From Thalassomonas actiniarum (GTDB taxonomy: Bacteria > Pseudomonadota > Gammaproteobacteria > Enterobacterales > Alteromonadaceae): a stretch of 64,000 bases of DNA. Of the stretch, positions 55,141 through 63,840 are shown in pieces. Under the pieces are notes generated by a model. It saw only the letters and a list, made by a program, of their open reading frames with translations. It was not told the DNA's origin and did not search any database. The stretch lies in assembly GCF_000948975.2 (NCBI RefSeq), contig NZ_CP059735.1:3410001-3474000 (forward strand). Reading direction: 5' to 3'. Both the position numbers and the translations under genes were made by a program. The stretch's first letter is position 1; each line of letters begins with the position of its first letter.

Positions 55141-56193
55141 ATGAAATTTAAAACCATAGTAGCGGCACTGGGCTGCTCATTATTTATCAATAGCGCTGCC
55201 AACGCACTACCGGCAACAGAGTTTTCCGAGCCGATAATGTTAAACCCGCAAATGGCCATTGTTGGTAATTCCAGCGGTTTTACCGAATTTATCGAGTTAA
55301 ATGCCACCACCTACCTGACATCGCTTTCAGTCCCTCAATATGAAACGGTGATCCAACCGCTTGAAGAACCCGCATCATTGTCGGCTTTAATAAATGCCTA
55401 TGGCCGCGAAAATGTCACTATCACTATTGCCAGTCCTGCAGCCAATGGGCAGGTCAGCATTATCGGCAATACTGATTTTCAGTTTTTCTCTGAGGTTGCC
55501 GGCGATGACAAGGTGATCCTCAGCTACACTGCCTTTGGTTCATTACTGGCCAATATCATTATCGATATTTCAGTGGCAAACGGTGAAGCACCTAAACCTA
55601 ACCAGCTACCTGTAGTTAAAGATATTGCCTACGAATCCCGTTACGGCCAAGCCATCACTTTTGATCCCAGCAGCAACGATTATGATCCCGACGGCGATAG
55701 CATGTCTGTAGTGCTGGAGCCATCACAAAATAATATCGATCACGGTGTTTTAAGCCAAAATGGCAATTCGCTCACTTTTGCCCCTTACAATGACGGTTTT
55801 TCCGGCATCCAGATCATATACTACCGAGTACATGACAGCCGCGGCGGTATTTCCAAGGAATGGCGCAGGGCGATCATTTATGTGCGCCAGCCAAATGGCG
55901 TCTCCCTGCCCATTATCAATACCGACAGCGCCATGCTGGCCAAAGGGGAAACTGTTACCATAGACGCCCTGGCTAACGATATAGGGGTTGAGGGCTATAC
56001 CCTTAATGTGGCCATGTGGAGCCAGGAGAAAGTCTTTGAAGTGGTGAATAATAAAATCAAATACACCGCCAGCACAGATTTTAGCGGTATCGTCTATTTG
56101 TATTACACCCTTACCGACAGTAGCGGAAATACCTTAAAATGGTCAAATGGCAATGTCAGATATGGTGAAGTCTATATCGCCATACATGATTAA
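55141..56193 (+). CDS. Secreted Ig-like/cadherin-like domain protein
   Basis: A 350-residue exported protein (signal KFKTIVAALGCSLFINSAANA). The middle, residues 155-250, contains a cadherin-like/Big_9 tandem unit (VVKDIAYESRYGQAITFDPS; DYDPDGDSMSVVLEP; YYRVHDSRGG), and residues 255-345 a second (ANDIGVEGYTLNVAM; YYTLTDSSGNT). The Asp-rich DxDPDGD could bind calcium. The N-terminal 130 residues are not assigned. Likely periplasmic or surface adhesive function; not sure. AAAAGGA precedes the ATG; a hairpin follows. Confidence 0.8.
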   Translation: MKFKTIVAALGCSLFINSAANALPATEFSEPIMLNPQMAIVGNSSGFTEFIELNATTYLTSLSVPQYETVIQPLEEPASLSALINAYGRENVTITIASPAANGQVSIIGNTDFQFFSEVAGDDKVILSYTAFGSLLANIIIDISVANGEAPKPNQLPVVKDIAYESRYGQAITFDPSSNDYDPDGDSMSVVLEPSQNNIDHGVLSQNGNSLTFAPYNDGFSGIQIIYYRVHDSRGGISKEWRRAIIYVRQPNGVSLPIINTDSAMLAKGETVTIDALANDIGVEGYTLNVAMWSQEKVFEVVNNKIKYTASTDFSGIVYLYYTLTDSSGNTLKWSNGNVRYGEVYIAIHD

Positions 56194-56204
56194 CCGTTTA
56201 TAAG

Positions 56205-56240
56205 CCCTGTTATTGATGGTAAGTCACATCAATAACAGGG
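56205..56240 (+). terminator. Hairpin after the Ig-like protein gene
   Basis: CCCTGTTATTGATG (56205-56218) pairs perfectly with CATCAATAACAGGG (56227-56240). No T run. Confidence 0.65.
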
Positions 56241-56315
56241 TGTATCGCAATTATCTCGTGATACTGACCTCACCTGGATTGAACTTTTCTGGCTCCAACA
56301 GCTTCTCCTTTACCC

Positions 56316-56978
56316 TCAGCTAACGATAAATCCCTGGCCAGAAAGGCCTGGCCACCGCTTTACGGGAATTTTCCAACTTTGCGCTTGTTGGCCAATATGC
56401 CAGCGCCGAACAAACACTGTCCGACGTGTCTGACAATGCTGTCGCAAAACAAGATAGAAGCCATGTTTTTGGATATCGAAATGCCGCGTCATTTCAGCTA
56501 TGATTTAATCCGCTTATGCCCCCTGCCCCTATGGGTGTTTGTTATCGCTTATCATCAATAGGCCATTGCCACTTTTGAATGCCCGGTCTCGATTATGGGT
56601 TAAAACCGATGGACCATATCAAAGCCACCTAAAACAACAAAAATAAGGCATTAGCATTGAGCAGCCATTAAGCAGCATGACTAATTCAAAACAAAAACTA
56701 GTGAACCAAAGCATTGAAATTTGCGTAAAGGCCGATACAGGTTATTTTCAGGTAAAAGTGGCAGATATACTCTATTTTGAGGCCACTGGCGATCATCTTT
56801 ACCTGCATTCTGAGGCCGTTCAACTAATCACCCGGGATACCTTAAAAATACCAGGCATAACTTGCTGAACATAGATTTTATCAAATTCATAAGTCCTTTC
56901 TGGCAATAGCGGCCATTAAACAACAATGAAAAAACTTTCATATAGAATTAATAAATTTGTCAGCCACAGGTCTTTGAA
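56316..56978 (+). pseudogene. Decayed LytTR-family response regulator
   Basis: Fragments in changing frames, in the right order. From 56316: ANDKSLAR (as in VDDExLAR), then after a one-base loss GLATALREFSNFALVGQYAS and AEQTLSDVSDNA; next frame: KIEAMFLDIEMP with the phosphorylated Asp, then VFVIAYHQ; then stop, AIATFECPV. The LytTR DNA-binding part starts near 56710 (EICVKADTGYFQ; ADILYFEATGDHLYLHS; RDTLKI), then HKSFLAIAAIKQQ near 56900 in another frame. At least four frame changes and stops: not functional. No sensor kinase gene is next to it. Confidence 0.82.
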
Positions 56979-57044
56979 ACCTCTTAATTTGTCGTCTAAT
57001 CTTAAATGGCTGACTAAGTCTCAAGTTTCCAAAGGAATGGCAAG

Positions 57045-57350
57045 ATGAACAATCCAATAAGCAAACTCGATGAAATAGACAAGCTGTTAAAAACCTGGCA
57101 AGCAAGTGCCTATCCCTCTTTTCAAGTCTACGAAATCATTAAAGAGCTCGTTAATGAACTTAAAGCCGATGATTTTGCCCAGGACTCCTATGTCACCGAA
57201 AAACTTTCCACCTTAAGCTGGCATATAGACTCTATTGTCGGGGAAGGTAACGGCAATGGCCATGACGGTGAAAGACATTATTTATGGGCCCAGGGAGACT
57301 TGAACAAACTCAAGGTCATGGCCGGGCATCCGGATTTTCAAGAGGCTTGA
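57045..57350 (+). CDS. Hypothetical protein, 101 residues
   Basis: A small soluble acidic protein, mostly helical (ISKLDEIDKLLKTWQASAYP; VYEIIKELVNELKADDFAQD), with a Gly-rich stretch GEGNGNGHDGERHYLW near the end. AAGGA lies 8 bases before the ATG, and a terminator follows. No family is recognised. The gene lies between the decayed response regulator and the FliG-like gene. Confidence 0.7.
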   Translation: MNNPISKLDEIDKLLKTWQASAYPSFQVYEIIKELVNELKADDFAQDSYVTEKLSTLSWHIDSIVGEGNGNGHDGERHYLWAQGDLNKLKVMAGHPDFQEA

Positions 57351-57385
57351 TTGCCCGATAACAACAATCAGCAACAGAAACATCC

Positions 57386-57420
57386 AGGGGGATAGAAAGT
57401 ACTTCCCCCTTTGCTTTTTC
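57386..57420 (+). terminator. Terminator after the 101-residue gene
   Basis: AGGGGGA (57386-57392) pairs with TCCCCCT (57404-57410), followed by TTGCTTTTTC. Confidence 0.7.
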
Positions 57421-57433
57421 TAAAAGAAAGCCA

Positions 57434-57910
57434 TTACTCAATATATAGGCCGTCATTAGTCAAAATTATTTGTTGCTCAGATTCAAGCTTGCGGGCAAGG
57501 TCAATAATGGCTTTACGCGCTTTTTCAATCTCCGACAGCGCTTTAGGCGGTGCATTGTCCAGCGCTTCTTTTAGCATGGCCGCAGCATTGGCCGACATAT
57601 TGGTAAAAAACTTTTGCTGGCACGCCCCCGTAATCCCGCGCAAGGCCAAATTTAAGCTTTCTCGTGGTATCTTGGCAATTAAGGTTTGCATACTGCGATC
57701 GTCAACACCGGCCAAATCATCAAAAACAAACAGCTGCGATTGAATTTTTTCTGCCAGCGGCAAATCCTGCACCTGCAAGGCAGTCATCATCTCCTTACCC
57801 TGCTTTTGCGGAAAACAGTTAAAAATCGCCGCGGCAATTTGAATCCCGTCAATGGCAACCATAGCAGCGCTTATCCTTATGTGGCCTTTAAGCTGTTTGT
57901 TAAAAGGCAT
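57434..57910 (-). CDS. Stand-alone FliG-like (flagellar switch C-domain) protein
   Basis: A 158-residue protein resembling the middle and C-terminal parts of FliG, the flagellar rotor protein. LFVFDDLAGVDDRSMQTLIA and the following SLNLALRGITGACQQKFFTN-MSANAAAMLKEAL match the FliG segment with (V/F)F(E/D)D...DDRS(L/M)Q and NMS.RA...L.ED. The end, LSEIEKARKAIIDLARKLES, fits FliG too. The N-terminal domain for the MS ring is lacking; length is half of FliG (about 330). Start at 57910 (MPFNKQLKG) chosen since AGGAG lies 10 bases before it; the frame runs on to 57973. It faces the eCIS cluster 301 bases away. Role unknown. Confidence 0.75.
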   Translation of the reverse strand: MPFNKQLKGHIRISAAMVAIDGIQIAAAIFNCFPQKQGKEMMTALQVQDLPLAEKIQSQLFVFDDLAGVDDRSMQTLIAKIPRESLNLALRGITGACQQKFFTNMSANAAAMLKEALDNAPPKALSEIEKARKAIIDLARKLESEQQIILTNDGLYIE

Positions 57911-58211
57911 AATAAAAATACTCCTGAACATTATGAACTTAGATTTAAACCCGGCTGTTAGGTTCCAAAGCACTTGTGCAATCAGAGGTACGGCTTTATT
58001 AACAATTTTTCAGATATTTTTTTTACTTTTTTTGATTAATTGAACTACCTTTATTTACAAAAGTCATTGGCTCATGCCGTTTCAATTTTGCATTATTTTC
58101 TTTGATTGACCAATCGCTTGCCCTCAGTGATCCCAGCTGTTAACTGACCGCAGTCATGTGCCGGCTTTTATTTAATAACAATACTAACGAAGACGTCTTG
58201 TAGGGATACCT
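57911..58211. other. Divergent promoter region between FliG-like gene and eCIS
   Basis: 301 AT-rich bases without a gene, with long T runs near 58010-58030. Must hold the promoters in both directions. TGAC-CGCA-GTCA (58145-58156) is the only clear inverted repeat. Confidence 0.5.
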
Positions 58212-58796
58212 TTGGCAATGATCGACAAGTGCATGGATGTTCTAAAAAACCAGATCCATCAGTATTTAAAATCACTCCCCGATCTTAATGTGACCAGCAA
58301 TGAAACCGTTGCCGTCAGCCCTTTGGTAAAAGAAGATGGCGCCGTGGTGATCCCCAAAGACCAACTCGGGCTTTCCTTGATCAACATCGAAGAAGAAAAA
58401 ATCAACAAGGCGCAAAACGCGGTGAAAAAATCCGCAGACGGTCAGGTAATGTACCGCAACCCGGAAATCAAAATAAACCTCTATATCCTGATAGCATCAA
58501 ACTTCAACGACTATGAAACCGGGCTGAAATTCCTCTCGGCGGCGATGAGCTTCTTCCAGGCAAAAAGCGTGTTTATCAGCAGCAATACCCCGGATCTCGA
58601 CCCCAAACTGGAAAAACTCATTGTAGAACTGCATACCATGGGGCTGGAGCAGCAAAACCACCTCTGGGGTTACCTCGGGGCCAAATACCTGCCCTCCATC
58701 TGCTATAAGGTACGCATGTTGATCATCCAGGAAGAACTCGTCAGCAGCGAACAGGCGGGTGTCAGCAAGTTTGCACTTGAAGGGAGCGGGATGTAA
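58212..58796 (+). CDS. eCIS cap/terminator protein (DUF4255, Pvc16/Afp16-like)
   Basis: Closes the tube/sheath at the distal end in extracellular contractile injection systems; relatives carry DUF4255 (Pvc16_N). The 194-residue protein shows the pattern: NQIHQYLKSLPDLN in its first helix, LGLSLINIEEEK at about 52, YRNPEIKINLYILIASNFND at about 80, then GLKFLSAAMSFFQAK, and GYLGAKYLPSICYKVRMLII. The start is TTG at 58212 or ATG at 58218; AGGGA at 58203 fits either. First gene of the cluster, ahead of the sheath; in PVC and Afp loci its counterpart is last. Confidence 0.88.
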   Translation: MAMIDKCMDVLKNQIHQYLKSLPDLNVTSNETVAVSPLVKEDGAVVIPKDQLGLSLINIEEEKINKAQNAVKKSADGQVMYRNPEIKINLYILIASNFNDYETGLKFLSAAMSFFQAKSVFISSNTPDLDPKLEKLIVELHTMGLEQQNHLWGYLGAKYLPSICYKVRMLIIQEELVSSEQAGVSKFALEGSGM

Positions 58797-59932
58797 TGGA
58801 GTCGGGTTACCGCACACTCTTTGCCGTCGAATTCTTCCATGAATTCTATAAACAGACAGACAACAGCTACAGCCACAGGGATGAAGATTTCGATGTTATC
58901 CCGACCTCTGACTGTAAAATAGCGCTGAAAAATCAGGGCTTGTTATTTCGCCAGGTGCCCGGCGGCTTTATCGTGTTATATAAATCAGACCCCGACAATG
59001 CAGCAAAGCCCTTGATCCCGCTATCCGATCTCGTCAGGTTGCGTTTTATGCTGATGGCAAAAACCCCCAACCTGGTGTATTACTCAGATCTGCCGCTCAC
59101 CGGCGAGCGCTCGGCAGTCTTTTATCTGCATAACCGGCAAAGCAATATCCAGGATGTCGACGGCACTGACGAATTGCTACTGGTACAAGACAGCACCAGC
59201 CCTTACTTATCGGCCCTGGACAAAACCCGTTTAAGAGCGGCCCAATTTAGCTATCCATTTTCAAAAGAAAGCGACAGCGCCCAGCTGCTCATCAAAGATC
59301 GCCAGCTAATGCCGGTTTTTAATCAAAGCCTGGATAAACTTGACCCCGAAGTAAATGCCGGGTTACGTAAATTCAGCGCACAAATTGATTTATCACTGCA
59401 GCCACAAGGGTTATACACCCTGGCAATAGACGGGGAAATACAGGAGAGCTTTTATCTGGACTCCGAGCTTTCAAATAAGCAACCTTTTGGTTTAATTGAT
59501 ATTTTCCATAACGAGGAAGTACCTGCTGAATACCAGTTCGTCGACGGCTTGGGCCAGGTAACGGCAAAAACCTATCGCGTCAGGCTCAATAACCGCGCCA
59601 CCATCTGGCGCTATTTTATAGGCCTGAAATACCGGGACAATGTCCCGCCGGAGAATCTGGATGTAGTCTCCAACATATTTACCGCCAACTTTACCCGCAA
59701 AACCAGCATAACGTTAGCGGACAAAACCCAGGTGATCCCCTTCGATTCGGGAACCACCAAAATTCCGTTAAAAAAGGCGCCGCTAAAAGGCTTCACTTTA
59801 AAACGGGATATCACCACCGGACCGGGCCACAGTGTTTATGAAGAAACGCCTTTGCCCAACCCGGACATTACTAACATAGCAACAGAAACCGGCAGTGAAC
59901 CCATCTACTCCCAGGTGTATTTCTATATTTAA
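58796..59932 (+). CDS. eCIS-associated protein of unknown function, 378 residues
   Basis: It begins at a TAATG junction with the cap gene and has AGGGAG in front, so it belongs to the operon. No family is recognised with confidence. The beginning (FAVEFFHEFYKQTDNSYSHR, then FDVIPTSDCKIALKNQGLLF) and the middle (ARLRF-like LVRLRFMLMAKTPNLVYYSD) suggest a beta-rich structure; the C-terminus ends YSQVYFYI. No signal peptide or TM. In a place between cap and sheath it could be a structural protein of the apparatus. Function is open. Confidence 0.75.
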   Translation: MESGYRTLFAVEFFHEFYKQTDNSYSHRDEDFDVIPTSDCKIALKNQGLLFRQVPGGFIVLYKSDPDNAAKPLIPLSDLVRLRFMLMAKTPNLVYYSDLPLTGERSAVFYLHNRQSNIQDVDGTDELLLVQDSTSPYLSALDKTRLRAAQFSYPFSKESDSAQLLIKDRQLMPVFNQSLDKLDPEVNAGLRKFSAQIDLSLQPQGLYTLAIDGEIQESFYLDSELSNKQPFGLIDIFHNEEVPAEYQFVDGLGQVTAKTYRVRLNNRATIWRYFIGLKYRDNVPPENLDVVSNIFTANFTRKTSITLADKTQVIPFDSGTTKIPLKKAPLKGFTLKRDITTGPGHSVYEETPLPNPDITNIATETGSEPIYSQVYFYI

Positions 59933-59952
59933 AAAAGGACAGGACGACAACC

Positions 59953-61932
59953 ATGGCAAGCTACAAAACCCCAGATGTTTACGTTGAAGAAATATCAATT
60001 TTTCCGCCCTCGGTTGCGCAAGTTGAAACGGCAATCCCGGCGTTTATCGGTTATACCCAAAAGGCAAAAAGAAATACCGAGCGGGACTTACTGCTAAAAC
60101 CGACCGAAGTCACCTCGTTGCCGGAATACAACCTGCTGTTTGGCGAAGCGCCGCCGATCAACGTAGACAACGTCAACCTTGACGAAAACTTCGCGGTCGC
60201 AGACAGCCAGATGACGTCAAAATTTTATATGTACGACGCCATCCGCCTGTTCTTTAAAAACGGCGGCGGCAAGTGTTATATTGTCTCGGTCGGGGTTTTT
60301 GAAGAAAATAGCGACGGCCCGGTAAGAACAGATTTTGACAGCGGCCTGGCGGCACTGAAAAAACAGGACGAACCTACCATGATCCTGTTCCCGGACGCGG
60401 TCAACCTCGATGCAGGCAACTTTTACGGCCTGCAAAAACAGGCGCTGGTGCAATGTAAAGATCTACAGGACAGGGTCTGTATTTTTGACTTGCAGGAAGA
60501 AATCGAGCCCGCCGATACCTACGACTGGAAAGGCCTGGTGTATGAAGCCTTTCGCAACAACATCGGCATGAACAACCTCAAATACGGCGCCGCCTATACT
60601 CCCTGGCTAAAAACCAATTTACCGATTTCGGTGCACTACCGGGATATCCGGGGCAAGGTAAAACGCGCCGGTATCGAACTTTCCATGAAAGGCCTGGTGC
60701 CGGATCCGCAAGTCGATGCCACGGTCGACAGTCTGGATCAGGCGGTTGATGATAAAGATACCGTCGATAGCGGCCTGGAAACCTTAAGGGGAGATCAGGC
60801 CACTATCAATAAGAAATTTACCAAGTTGCTGGATGAATTTAAAAAAAGCAGCACAGCAAATAACTATAAAGCCCTGTACAACTTTATCTATGATATCGCC
60901 CTGCAGGTAAATAACTGGTATGTCGGCGGCGCGGCGCTTAAAAATCCGTTGATGGTCACCCAAATCAGCAGCCTGGTCAAAGACTCCCTCAAAGGCAGCC
61001 TGACGAAATTGATCTCTTATGATATTGCCGCCGATGCCGCATTAACTTCCAGCTACAAGCTCCATGACGTAGCCAAGTATACCGACTTTATGGACACCGA
61101 CGATTGGGGCAAAATCTTTAAAACCACGCCACCTGCCGCAGCAGATGCCGCCAAGCTCTTCGGTGACGGTAACAATACCGCTAAGCAATTAAACAGCTTA
61201 AGCAAGATCATCGAAGTCTTTGCCGAAGTCATAGTGCCGATCACCGAAATCCTTAGCGCGGCGAAAAAACATGAAACCACCCAGGAAGACACCCTGTACG
61301 ACTCCCACCCCATTTACAAAAACATTGTCCGCGCTATCGGCGCCTCGTTAACCACTATCCCGCCAAGCGGCGCCATGGCGGGTATTTATGCCATGGTGGA
61401 CTCCACCCGCGGCGTCTGGAAAGCCCCCGCCAATGTCAGTGTTAACGGCGTGGTCGGCTTAAACCGGCAAATCGATTTCTTCGACCAGGAAACCCTAAAT
61501 GTCGATGTCAACAGCGGCAAGTCCATCAACTGTATCCGCGCCTTTACCGGCCGCGGCATGATGGTATGGGGCGCAAGAACCCTGGCGGGCAACGACAACG
61601 AATGGCGTTATATTTCCGTGCGGCGCTTTTTCAACATGGTGGAAGAGTCGGTGAAAAAGTCCACCTACTGGGCGGTGTTTGAGCCAAACGATGCCAATAC
61701 CTGGATCAAGGTCAAAGCCATGATCGAGAATTTTCTCACCCTGCAATGGCGTGATGGCGCGCTGCAGGGGGCAACCACCAAGCAGGCGTTTTTCGTCAAT
61801 GTCGGTTTAGGCACCACCATGACCGCCATGGATATCCTCGAAGGCCGCATGATAGTGGAAATCGGCATGGCGGTGGTGCGTCCGGCTGAATTTATTATTT
61901 TACGCTTCTCCCACAAGATGCCTGAGGCCTGA
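59953..61932 (+). CDS. eCIS contractile sheath protein
   Basis: The contractile outer sheath (Afp2-4/Pvc2-4-like; phage tail sheath fold). 659 residues, against about 350-480 for many PVC/Afp sheaths. N-terminus: YKTPDVYVEEISIFPPSVAQ and ETAIPAFIGYTQKA. C-terminus: SGAMAGIYAMVDSTRGVWKA, then NCIRAFTGRGMMVWGARTL and WRYISVRRFFNMVEESVKKS, which interlocks sheath rings; AEFIILRFSHKM closes it. Between about residues 245 and 440 there is an extra block of charged helices not found in minimal sheaths, probably displayed outside. One sheath gene only is seen up to the window end. Confidence 0.93.
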   Translation: MASYKTPDVYVEEISIFPPSVAQVETAIPAFIGYTQKAKRNTERDLLLKPTEVTSLPEYNLLFGEAPPINVDNVNLDENFAVADSQMTSKFYMYDAIRLFFKNGGGKCYIVSVGVFEENSDGPVRTDFDSGLAALKKQDEPTMILFPDAVNLDAGNFYGLQKQALVQCKDLQDRVCIFDLQEEIEPADTYDWKGLVYEAFRNNIGMNNLKYGAAYTPWLKTNLPISVHYRDIRGKVKRAGIELSMKGLVPDPQVDATVDSLDQAVDDKDTVDSGLETLRGDQATINKKFTKLLDEFKKSSTANNYKALYNFIYDIALQVNNWYVGGAALKNPLMVTQISSLVKDSLKGSLTKLISYDIAADAALTSSYKLHDVAKYTDFMDTDDWGKIFKTTPPAAADAAKLFGDGNNTAKQLNSLSKIIEVFAEVIVPITEILSAAKKHETTQEDTLYDSHPIYKNIVRAIGASLTTIPPSGAMAGIYAMVDSTRGVWKAPANVSVNGVVGLNRQIDFFDQETLNVDVNSGKSINCIRAFTGRGMMVWGARTLAGNDNEWRYISVRRFFNMVEESVKKSTYWAVFEPNDANTWIKVKAMIENFLTLQWRDGALQGATTKQAFFVNVGLGTTMTAMDILEGRMIVEIGMAVVRPAEFIILRFSHKMPEA

Positions 61933-62018
61933 TTCTCAATGAGCAGTGCTTAGGGAAAGAACAGTGATGCAATTAAACATAAACGTTAACAGCAATTTTA
62001 ATTAAGGTGGATTAACCC

Positions 62019-62453
62019 ATGGCCGACTATCCATTAGCCGCATTTCACTACCAGGTAGAATGGGGTGGTGAAAAAATGTCCTTCTCGGAAGTTTCGGGAC
62101 TGAACATAGAAATACAAATGATCGAATACCGTGCAGGCGACGAACCCCAAAGCGAAGCCAGGAAAAGACCGGGGATCTCCAAGTACGGCAATATCACCAT
62201 GAAAAAAGGCATTTTGGCTGCCGACAACAAGTTCTTCGATTGGCTTGATGCCACCCCGGCCAATAAGCTCGCAGACCGCAAGGACATCATTATTTCGTTG
62301 TTAAACGAAGCCCATGAGCCGGTCATGGTGTGGAAAGCCATCAATGCCTTCCCGGTGAAAGTGGAAGGCCCTGGCCTTAAATCCACCGGCAATGAAGTGG
62401 CGATTGAGTCCATCGAAGTGGCCATCGAAAAACTGACCATAGAGAACGGATAA
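62019..62453 (+). CDS. eCIS inner-tube protein 1 (Pvc1/Afp1-like)
   Basis: The inner tube (Hcp/gp19-like fold, phage_T4_gp19 family). 144 residues, as usual. Pattern: MADYPLAAFHYQVEWGGEKM, then SFSEVSGLNIEIQMIEYRAG and KRPGISKYGNITMKKGI, and INAFPVKVEGPGLKSTGNEV at the end. Lies 86 bases after the sheath gene and 4 bases before the second tube gene; AAGG before the ATG. Confidence 0.93.
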   Translation: MADYPLAAFHYQVEWGGEKMSFSEVSGLNIEIQMIEYRAGDEPQSEARKRPGISKYGNITMKKGILAADNKFFDWLDATPANKLADRKDIIISLLNEAHEPVMVWKAINAFPVKVEGPGLKSTGNEVAIESIEVAIEKLTIENG

Positions 62454-62457
62454 TTAT

Positions 62458-62931
62458 ATGGCCGCCTATTATCCGCCCGCCGGGTTTAACTTTCGCGTTG
62501 AATTTGAGTTTTTAGCCGGTGAAACCCAGGACATACATTTTCAGGAAGTGTCCGGCCTGGCGGCGGAAATAACCACGGAAGAGCTGGTGGAGGGAGGAGA
62601 AAACCGCTTTAACCACCGCCTGCCTACCCGGGCCAAATACGCCAATTTGATTTTAAAACGCGGGCTGTTAACCGACTCGAAATTAATCGACTGGATCACC
62701 CATGCGGTGGAAAACCTGGAGGCGAACCCCGGGGTTGCCGGACAGGAGCCGACCTCGGTCTATGTCACCCTGCTTAATGAAGAGCAAAAGCCGGTGGCAG
62801 ATACCTACAGTTTTGTTCGCGCCTGGCCGGTGAAATGGTCGGTCTCGGACTTTAAGGCCATGGATAACTCCCTGGTGATAGAAACACTGGAGCTGAGTTA
62901 CCAGTACTTTGAAAAAACTAAGTTGAGTTGA
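62458..62931 (+). CDS. eCIS inner-tube protein 2 (Pvc5/Afp5-like)
   Basis: A second gp19-like tube protein, probably the adaptor ring between tube and spike. 157 residues. Pattern: GFNFRVEFEFLAGETQDIHF, QEVSGLAAEITTEEL, RFNHRLPTRAKYANLILKRG and VRAWPVKWSVSDFKAMDNSL. Only 4 bases behind the first tube gene; followed by the DUF5908 gene 10 bases on. The gene order tube-tube-DUF5908-LysM matches Pvc5-6-7. Confidence 0.92.
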   Translation: MAAYYPPAGFNFRVEFEFLAGETQDIHFQEVSGLAAEITTEELVEGGENRFNHRLPTRAKYANLILKRGLLTDSKLIDWITHAVENLEANPGVAGQEPTSVYVTLLNEEQKPVADTYSFVRAWPVKWSVSDFKAMDNSLVIETLELSYQYFEKTKLS

Positions 62932-62941
62932 GGTGGGTTAA

Positions 62942-63097
62942 ATGCCGGTAGAAATAAGGGAGTTAGTGATCAAGGCCTATATCGAAGGTACAGGAGAAGA
63001 AGGAACACAGAGCAGCAGCGCCATGGACAAGGAAGAAATTATCAGCGACTGCATGGAGCAAATCAGCGAGCTGCTTAAAGAAAAACTGGAAAGATAA
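62942..63097 (+). CDS. DUF5908 family small eCIS protein (Pvc6/Afp6-like)
   Basis: A 51-residue protein with start MPVEIRELVIKAYIEG and end SELLKEKLER. MP(V/I)EI(R/K)EL(V/I)I is the hallmark of DUF5908, located between tube and LysM genes in eCIS loci (Afp6/Pvc6 position). The middle is acidic and Gly-rich. Function unknown; perhaps an assembly helper. AGGTGGG lies 8 bases before the ATG. Confidence 0.82.
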   Translation: MPVEIRELVIKAYIEGTGEEGTQSSSAMDKEEIISDCMEQISELLKEKLER

Positions 63098-63156
63098 ATT
63101 ATAAAAATCTCGGGAATAACTGCGCTAGCACAGGAAAATAACAATAAGGTCGACAC

Positions 63157-63840
63157 ATGGCAGCAACAGGTGAATTAAAAAAACTCAAAATCGAGCCCTA
63201 TACCAAATTGGACTACAGTGCCAAGGCGGACTGCGGCGATTTTATTGCCATGTTCAACCCCAACACCTATAAGCAAAAATATGAGGTGGAATACCAGCCG
63301 GTCCAGGGACAAGGCACTACCGGAAGTACCCAGAAATTCGGCAAAATAAAGCCTCAGGAATACAGCTTCGACTTTGTCTTCGACGGCACCGGCGTCTCCT
63401 CGGATAAAAAAGAAGTCGCCGATGAAATCGAACATTTCCTGGTGGTCACCGGCAAAAACAACGGCGATATTCACCGCCCCCATTACCTCAAGATTTCCTG
63501 GGGCTCGCTGATCTCCAAATGCGTACTCAAATCCGCCGATATCAGCTATAACCTGTTCCGCCCCGACGGCAAGCCGCTGCGGGCAAAAGTCACCGCCACC
63601 TTTGCCGAGAATATCGACGATGCCCTGCGGGTAGCCGAAGAAGGCAATAACTCCCCGGACTTAACCCATGTGCGCACGGTACACCAGGGAGATACCCTGC
63701 CGCTGATGACCTACCGTATCTATGGCGACAGTAAATATTACCTGGCGGTGGCCAAGGCCAATAACATTACCAACTTTCGGCATCTGCAAGTAGGACGCTC
63801 AATTTACTTTCCACCGCTGAATCAAAAGGCAGGCAAATGA
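63157..63840 (+). CDS. eCIS LysM-containing baseplate protein (Pvc7/Afp7-like)
   Basis: A 227-residue protein joining tube to spike. Residues 25-160 form the baseplate part (MFNPNTYKQKYEVEYQP; KPQEYSFDFVFDGTGVSS), and the C-terminus is a LysM module: VRTVHQGDTLPLMTYRIYGD, YYLAVAKANNITNFRHLQVG, then IYFPPL. In eCIS this LysM-like gp53 module holds the central spike. Stop and next start overlap (ATGA). Confidence 0.92.
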   Translation: MAATGELKKLKIEPYTKLDYSAKADCGDFIAMFNPNTYKQKYEVEYQPVQGQGTTGSTQKFGKIKPQEYSFDFVFDGTGVSSDKKEVADEIEHFLVVTGKNNGDIHRPHYLKISWGSLISKCVLKSADISYNLFRPDGKPLRAKVTATFAENIDDALRVAEEGNNSPDLTHVRTVHQGDTLPLMTYRIYGDSKYYLAVAKANNITNFRHLQVGRSIYFPPLNQKAGK

